The notes under the pieces are model-generated. The model was not told where the DNA came from. It worked only from the letters and a program-made list of their open reading frames with translations, and did no database searches. The position numbers were made by a program, and so were the translations under genes. From Tubiluchus corallicola (taxonomy: Eukaryota > Priapulida > Priapulimorpha > Priapulimorphida > Tubiluchidae): a stretch of 64,000 bases of DNA. The stretch lies in assembly GCA_030141605.1 (NCBI GenBank), contig JAQGDQ010000018.1:844501-908500 (forward strand), given 5' to 3'. Below, one piece after another: positions 58,801 to 64,000 of this stretch; position 1 is the stretch's first letter, and each line of letters opens with the position of its first letter.

Positions 58801-61800
58801 CGTACGTTGACAACTACCACTAATATAATTCTGTTTTACGTGGCCATGTAAAGTGTAAATGCACTTCTGGTCCTTTCCATGAAGTTTTCTACTAGTGTAT
58901 TTTATTTGTAAATCAGAAAATGTGTAAATAATAATATGGAATTTTACTACAGAGTGCTTCTTAAGTACATTTTATTAGATGCTGCTGATTTAATTTTCTT
59001 TCAGAGTGGACTGCCCTGATGTATATTTTCTCAGTGATTTATTATATGTTGATACTGACTGTCTAGAATACAAAAAGTTGCTAACTGTGCATGTGATAAC
59101 TCTTGATCCATGGTCTACTGATGATTCGTGCATCAACTTCCTTAAGGATGTTACTAGCACAAGCAAAGAAGAAAATGTGCTTGAAACCAAATGCATTAAT
59201 TCTAGTGACGGTGAATCAGGGGATAGCAATGATGTTAGAACAAACCCTAAGATTAAACAAAGTCATCACGATGAAGTAAAGCTGCTGGAAAATTACACCA
59301 ATGGAAATGCAGATGAACCATTTTCAAAGAAAACCAAATTACAAGTTGAAAATCATGGTGACAGTAACAATGGCATTGAAGGAAATCAAGGAGTATTGTT
59401 TGTAAATGAAAAATCAGATATACTTTCAGCTCATACTGTCCCATGCCATGAAATGACAAGTGGAAATTCCAATATCAGCTACCTCAGCAACAAGAGTAGC
59501 TCATTTTCTGTGACAGAGGACATACAAAATGAAACATTTGCACATTTGAAGCCAGTTGCAGGTTCAGGGGATGCAGCAATTCCTATTGACCATTCCAGTT
59601 CAAAAACAATAGATGACACAGTTCTGGCAAAAAAATATTATGGCTCATTTGCTGGTGCAAAAGGTATTATACTTGATGTAGACTTGGACTTCTTTTCAAC
59701 AGCTGATCCATTTATCACTGTCTTTACCGAAGAACAGTACAGCATGATAAGAGAAATGTACGATTTTCCATTTTCTCCAACATCTAAACGGGTTGGTATG
59801 ACACAAACTTGTAGTAATACTTAATTGCTTTGATCATCATTCATAACTACAGCTATTAACCTGTATCTGTAAATGAATAAATGTACATGGTGGTACCCAA
59901 CTTTTTGTAAGGGGTACAAAAACAATTTGTAATCATAAAGAACAGTTTACTACATCAAAGTATTGTTCAACACTCATGCTTTCAAAACTTGATGTGGCAG
60001 CTCGCATGTTTCGCATTGTCCATATTTTTTAAATGCAAGATTAGAGCAGTGATACTCTGAACTGGAGATTCTTCAATGCATTTTGTAGATATCTTACAAA
60101 CCTATCCATTGGGTACTGATCAATGGCATGTTTTTTATCATCTTGGTGTCTACTTTGCCTTTCATGATAGCTCCAATGTATTTGCTAGCGGATTAAGGTC
60201 TGGTGAATTTGTTAGCCATTCAATTTAATTTAAAAAATTAATCCCAGAGTTTTCCTGTCACAGCTGTGATACATGCCTCTTAAGAGCTGCATAACAGATT
60301 CCCTATTGTTTTGGCAATACTTTGATGGCATAATAGATTGCCTATTGTTTTATCAATACTTTGATGACATAAATTGTTCTGACTGTTATTGTATCTCTAG
60401 CAAAGGTTATGTGCCACCCTGTATCATCTAAGAAAATTGTTATGTTTCATCTTAACCTAGGTTTGCTGGTAAATTAAGATTTTTCGGTCTCACGTATTCT
60501 TATTGTACTGGCATCTTTTGTAATCTAGGCATCATAAACATATCAATAGTATGTTTGTCAAAATTACCATTATTTCAAGTTTTACTTTACAGGACCTCCA
60601 CAGTCAGCTTCAAGACAGAGAAAAACAATTAAACACGTTGAAAATGGCTCTTGAGTCAGCTGTAGCTGACTGTCCTGTCAGTGATGATGTTCTGTAAGTA
60701 CACATTATTTTGTGAAAAAAATTCTGTGTATTGTTAAATTAATCATTGGTTTTTGTATTTTGAATTTTTGTTTAACTTGCCTCACAAATAAAAAAAAACA
60801 AAATGTCAGTGGAAAGCTGCTAAAGAGACAAATTGTTTTATAATTGATGTACAAATGTGTGTAATCAATCGTGCAGTAGTGACAAGCCTATGTGAAAATT
60901 TTCTAAGCTGTGTGAGTAGTTCTAAAATTTTCTCTGAAGGTTATTTAAAATTTTGCCAAATATGAGGTCCTGAAAGACTGGTTCCGCCACTAAATCTCAG
61001 CACTTCCAGAATGCGAGACTATGCCTGTAACAGACTGTGTTAAATGAGCTCTTGAAAGATATCCATTGCACATCACTCACCACAGTCTCTTCCTCGTTTT
61101 AACAAAATTATGGCTTCTGCAGAAAGGGCAAAAATGCTCAAAACTGTTTTTTCTCGTTTTTTCCTGTGGTATCGATAAAAAAGCATCAGCAAGAAGATAC
61201 CAGATCGAGACCGTTCATTTGAGATCTCATTTAATATGTCACATTGTGCAGCATTATTAAGTGTTGTTGAGAAAAAGCTAAGTACAAACATAAATTGTTT
61301 TCTACTATATAGAAGTCGTAAAATGGCAGACTTGGTCAATGATCTGAGAAAGAACAAAGACACACTACCCACAGATTTTGACTTTTCTCTCATCCATGAA
61401 GCTGGATGTTCTTGTGATCACACTGATGATTTACCTCACCACATCAGCTCTAGTAAGGAAATAGACGAGTTGATGTTAAAAGTGAAGCAGTTGCTTAGAG
61501 AGCTTCCATTGCCAGATTTAATTACTGTTGCCAGGTAATGTAAGCATTAAATTAAATTAAATTAATTATTTAAATAAACATACTCATGTGCACTGCACAC
61601 TATCTTTTTGTTTGTCTATATGCAGTCTTTTTTTATCTAGGTCAAGTTATGATGAGTATTGTCCAGTTGCTCAAGTTGATGACATTCAAGAAAAATTTCT
61701 TCGCATTTTGTGTGACACCTATGGTGAACATGTTGAAGTACAGCATGACTATGTAAAGCCAGATACTGAAAATGTCAGTAATCAGGAGCTACCAATTAGT

Positions 61801-61824
61801 GAACCCATCAAACAGTTATGTTGA
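55796..61824 (+). CDS. C5orf22: C5orf22 homologue (UPF0489 family), 7 exons, complete
   Basis: Function is unknown in all animals. Exons: 55796-55828, 57303-57448, 58232-58381, 59005-59791, 60593-60693, 61313-61534, 61641-61824. They join in phase to 540 residues (human about 442). Conserved segments in order: [18 protein letters not shown] (4-21), VHFDSHPDL (33-41), [17 protein letters not shown], a long Ser/Asn/Glu-rich and probably disordered region in exon 4 (roughly 150-315), [10 protein letters not shown] (332-341), [34 protein letters not shown] and [17 protein letters not shown]. The FDSHPD (DxHxD) and DVDLD (DxDxD) motifs resemble the metal-binding ligands of arginase/deacetylase-fold enzymes. 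Length exceeds the human protein mostly through the exon 4 insert and the C-terminal tail. No signal peptide is seen, so the protein is probably cytosolic. Confidence 0.96.
55829..57302 (+). other. C5orf22 intron 1
   Basis: 1.5 kb, AT-rich, with a G10 run at 57074-57083. Nothing else is recognised. Confidence 0.85.
57074..57083 (+). repeat. G10 homopolymer
   Basis: Ten consecutive G in an AT-rich intron; exact length is prone to sequencing error. Confidence 0.8.
57303..57448 (+). CDS. C5orf22: C5orf22 exon 2 (DxHxD motif)
   Basis: Residues 12-59 plus two bases of Glu 60. Contains [14 protein letters not shown] (Asp36, His38, Asp40). Acceptor GCTATTTTTAG, donor GTATGT. Confidence 0.96.
57449..59004 (+). 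other. C5orf22 introns 2 and 3 (flanking exon 58232-58381)
   Basis: Introns 57449-58231 and 58382-59004. The second has a CpG-richer patch at 58670-58810 with CCGATCCGAC and the near-palindromic pair TACGGCCAAT/GTGGTCGTACG. No gene is seen. Confidence 0.8.
58232..58381 (+). CDS. C5orf22: C5orf22 exon 3
   Basis: Residues 60-109 plus two bases of Arg 110: [19 protein letters not shown] and [10 protein letters not shown]. Acceptor TTTTTGTAG, donor GTATGA. Confidence 0.96.
59005..59791 (+). CDS. C5orf22: C5orf22 exon 4 (disordered insert and DxDxD motif)
   Basis: 787 nt. Begins [20 protein letters not shown], runs through a low-complexity hydrophilic region, and ends with [15 protein letters not shown] (Asp334, Asp336, Asp338) and [17 protein letters not shown]. 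Acceptor CTTTCAG. The only donor keeping phase with exon 5 is GTTGGT after AAACGG, a weak site; GTATGA four bases on would shift the frame. Confidence 0.92.
60289..60366 (+). repeat. 39-bp tandem duplication
   Basis: Two copies of GCATAA(C/T)AGATT followed by CCTATTGTTTT and CAATACTTTGATG, starting at 60289 and 60328, with a few substitutions. Confidence 0.85.
60593..60693 (+). CDS. C5orf22: C5orf22 exon 5
   Basis: Residues [20 protein letters not shown] and following, ending VSDDVL, 33 codons plus two bases. Acceptor TTTACTTTACAG, donor GTAAGT. Likely a short amphipathic helix. Confidence 0.9.
61313..61534 (+). CDS. C5orf22: C5orf22 exon 6
   Basis: Starts [14 protein letters not shown]. 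Contains [20 protein letters not shown] and [15 protein letters not shown], matching the human VHQAG...SELPHHIS and TLVTIAR words. Acceptor ACTATATAG, donor GTAATG. Confidence 0.95.
61641..61824 (+). CDS. C5orf22: C5orf22 exon 7 (C-terminus and stop)
   Basis: Completes ARSS, then [20 protein letters not shown] and a poorly conserved tail ending KQLC and TGA. Acceptor TTTTTATCTAG. Confidence 0.95.
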
Positions 61825-62001
61825 TGCTTTCATCGAATTATCAGGTTGAAAAGAACTGTGAATGTCAGTATCATTATGTATGTAGTTTTATTTGCCTGAT
61901 AGTTGATACATTACAGGCAGTTGAGTTTTTAGTTGGTGTTTAATTCTGTTTATATGATTTAAATTTCAAATTTTGTAGTTTGTGCAACATATTAATGCAG
62001 C

Positions 62002-62363
62002 CATTTGAGCAAATGAAATTCAAATGCAATAATTACTAGCATATTATATACTTCATAGTCAATTATACTCCATGCCTCACTATACAAAATTCAAAGTGCC
62101 CATTTGTCTGAAATGGCAATAAATGAGACTTTGGTAGAAAATTAGTAATATTACCACAGAATGTTCTATTGAAGGTTTATAGTATGCTTTCATTTATTGT
62201 ATGCCAAATGTGTTACATTATATTTTTCAAGAAAGGGTAAAAGTTATGATTTCTGTGAAATCTGAGCAGTCAGCACGTTTTACACAAATAATATGCATTC
62301 TGACTGGCTTTCATATTTTTTTGCGATCTGAAGTGTACTTCTGACTGTGGAGATTTGGTAAAC
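62002..62363 (+). repeat. Inverted repeat, left arm
   Basis: Runs from CATTTGAGCAAATGAAATTC to GGAGATTTGGTAAAC. Pairs with the right arm over nearly its whole length. Confidence 0.9.
62118..62123 (+). terminator. Candidate C5orf22 poly(A) signal inside the left arm
   Basis: AATAAA, 294 bp after the stop and the first canonical signal I see. If used, C5orf22 mRNA ends inside the inverted-repeat element. Confidence 0.4.
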
Positions 62364-62761
62364 CTTGTTTTATTAAGCAGCGCCTACTGAATAAGTGAAT
62401 GGGAAGCCAATTGTTATACACATATAGAATGCGTCTTTTACAATGTGGAATACACATATTCTGGAATGAGGTGATGATGTGGAAGAGCCTCGTGTAACAA
62501 GTTATCTCGATCAATCGTGAGTTGGTTTTTCTGACTCGGGTTATAGACTTATAGTCAGATTTCTGCAGAAAAGCTTTCATTGTAGTATTAGGCAGAATCA
62601 TTGGTTACATGACAGACAAGTTGCCCTGACAGTCTCACTTGCATTTGATTGCCATAATGCATAATCCTAAAATGTTTGTTGAAAGCCTTATAACAAAAAA
62701 TATAAGTCACTAAATATAACATTCGTTTTAATTAACCATAAAGCTGCATTCTATGGTGGAA

Positions 62762-63122
62762 GTTTACCAAATCTCCACAGTCAGAAGTACACTTCAGATT
62801 GCAAAATATGAAAACCAGTCAAAATGCATATTATTTGTGTAAAACATGTGCTGACTGCTCAGATTTCATAGAAATCATAACTTTTACCCTTTCTTGAAAA
62901 ATATAATGTAACACATTTGGCATACAATAAACGAAAGCATACTATAAACCTTCAATAGAACATTCTGTGGTAATATTACTAATTTTCTACCAAAGTCTTA
63001 TTTATTGCCATTTCAGACAAATGGGCACTTTGAATTTTGTATACTGAGGCATGGAGTATAATTGACTATGAAGTATATAATACGCTAGTCATTATTGCAT
63101 TTGAATTTCATTTGCTCAAATG
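62762..63122 (-). repeat. Inverted repeat, right arm
   Basis: Runs from GTTTACCAAATCTCCACAG to GAATTTCATTTGCTCAAATG. Differences from the left arm are mostly single substitutions. Confidence 0.9.
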
Positions 63123-64000
63123 CTTAAGATCAATAAAATAGCTAACAGCCACTTAAAACATGACAGTAGTTACTATAGCTATTTTATTTATCTTAAAGTA
63201 AAGATCTTTAGTGATATATTTATAGTCAAGTATTATTAAGATGACATGTTGAATAAGGAAGGCCTTGATTGTCTTGTGCCAAACCTATGGCATACATTTA
63301 GTAATTTGTTCCAAAAAGCAAAAAGCTGCAGATGAACATAGAAGTTGAAAAGACTTGCTTAAGTGTGTACTGTAACAAGCGTTATGTAGAAACTTTTTTG
63401 GTACCTGAGATCAGGACAAAATGGAAATAAAGGTAAAACTTAATTTTTGAAATGCTTAAATAAATCGTATTTGGTACATATTCTTAAAAAAATTGGAGCT
63501 GTTAACACACATTAACATAAATACATGAAATTTCCAACTGACCTAACTTACCGTTGAGTGTTGTGTAACTGTTTGTCTCAAAGTATAATTATTTGGATAG
63601 GTCATTGTGAAGCAGGGATTTTTATCTCAAAATTTTGGAATTTTTACTGTCGTCAAGTGTGTGAAACATTTCAGTTGCTCCTTTTATATTTTCATAGTGA
63701 ATTTTGTTGAAATTTTTGGTATCTTTTATAATTACATCATCTTACACAGTATTGTGGATTTTATAATTCTGTTTTAGTACTATAACTTTTCTATATTACT
63801 TTGCATTTGCAAGCAACATTTTGTTTGTAAGCAACCAGCATAGGTATACTGCCAATGAGTTTTTACTGACTAACATGTATAGGCATTATTTTAGCATTCT
63901 TGGTGGGTAGTAAAATTGTTGTCATCATTGCGTTCTTTCAGCACAAAATTTGGTAAAACTGGAATAACTATATTAGTAATATTTAACAGTATCAACAAAA

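Larger units (their letters stand above)
59792..61312 (+). other. C5orf22 introns 4 and 5 (flanking exon 60593-60693)
   Basis: Introns 59792-60592 and 60694-61312. The first carries a 39-bp tandem duplicate at 60289-60366. Open stretches at 61066-61260 and on the minus strand at 61073-61393 look like chance. Confidence 0.8.
62002..63122. mobile_element. Long inverted-repeat element (arms about 360 bp)
   Basis: Left arm 62002-62363 and right arm 62762-63122 are reverse complements with scattered mismatches, separated by 398 bp. The outer ends are CATTTGAGCAAATG and CATTTGCTCAAATG, themselves nearly palindromic. It resembles a foldback or MITE-like DNA element. The centre has a 96-codon minus-strand open stretch (62311-62601, partly in the left arm) that matches no transposase I know. 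I cannot identify a clear target-site duplication. It starts 178 bp after the C5orf22 stop. Confidence 0.85.
61825..64000. other. C5orf22 3' UTR and downstream flank
   Basis: Contains the long inverted-repeat element 62002-63122. From 63123 to the window end only AT-rich sequence is seen, with no recognisable gene. Confidence 0.75.

Noticed and set aside
58990-59459. Minus-strand open stretches across C5orf22 exon 4
   Set aside because: Shadows of a long real exon; no homology in the antisense translations.
59792-59824. Reading C5orf22 exon 4 through to the in-frame stop as a short gene end
   Set aside because: Exons 5-7 continue the conserved family sequence in phase, so the stop lies in an intron.
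62311-62601. 96-codon minus-strand open stretch in the inverted-repeat centre
   Set aside because: No transposase motif that I recognise and partly built from the repeat arm; not called as a gene.

Overview
The window is animal nuclear DNA. It is strongly AT-rich by eye, with short exons, GT-AG introns of up to 12 kb, decayed non-LTR retrotransposon ends and microsatellites. No bacterial-style gene arrangement is present. The Argonaute exons read most like the miRNA-type Argonaute of bilaterian animals, and wording such as [20 protein letters not shown] fits protostomes. A lophotrochozoan such as a mollusc is my best guess, but no search was run.

Three protein-coding genes account for essentially all recognisable coding sequence. 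(1) Positions 526-12882, minus strand: the 5' four coding exons of an Argonaute gene. They encode about 201 residues (Gly/Pro-rich leader, N domain, start of L1), and the gene continues off the left edge. The first coding exon is only 31 nt and is followed by a 10.1-kb intron. (2) Positions 20519-53124, plus strand: a complete ten-exon MEAK7 (TLDC1) gene of 462 codons, with a myristoylation-type start and a C-terminal TLDc domain. (3) Positions 55796-61824, plus strand: a complete seven-exon C5orf22 (UPF0489 family) gene of 540 codons. It carries DxHxD and DxDxD motifs resembling the metal ligands of the arginase/deacetylase fold.

Argonaute and MEAK7 are head to head across a 7.6-kb intergenic gap. 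MEAK7 and C5orf22 are in tandem with a 2.7-kb gap. All exon phases were checked by hand and join without frameshifts. I see no functional link among the three proteins (small-RNA silencing, lysosomal mTOR signalling, and a putative metalloenzyme of unknown substrate); the neighbourhood looks incidental.

Introns and spacers hold degenerate LINE reverse-transcriptase C-termini (21974-22482 plus, 43787-44275 minus, probably 11381-12250 plus) and several LINE/SINE-like 3' tails. They also hold tandem duplications (38383-38934, 44364-45010), pairs of diverged dispersed repeats, some perfect hairpins and palindromes, and a 1.1-kb element with about 360-bp inverted arms just downstream of C5orf22 (62002-63122). 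I found no convincing tRNA, rRNA, CRISPR or operon. I do not see a clearly novel system. The points most worth following are the long inverted repeat in or after the C5orf22 3' UTR, the arginase-like motifs of C5orf22, and a 13-bp CRE-containing word shared by the Argonaute 5' region and a MEAK7 intron.
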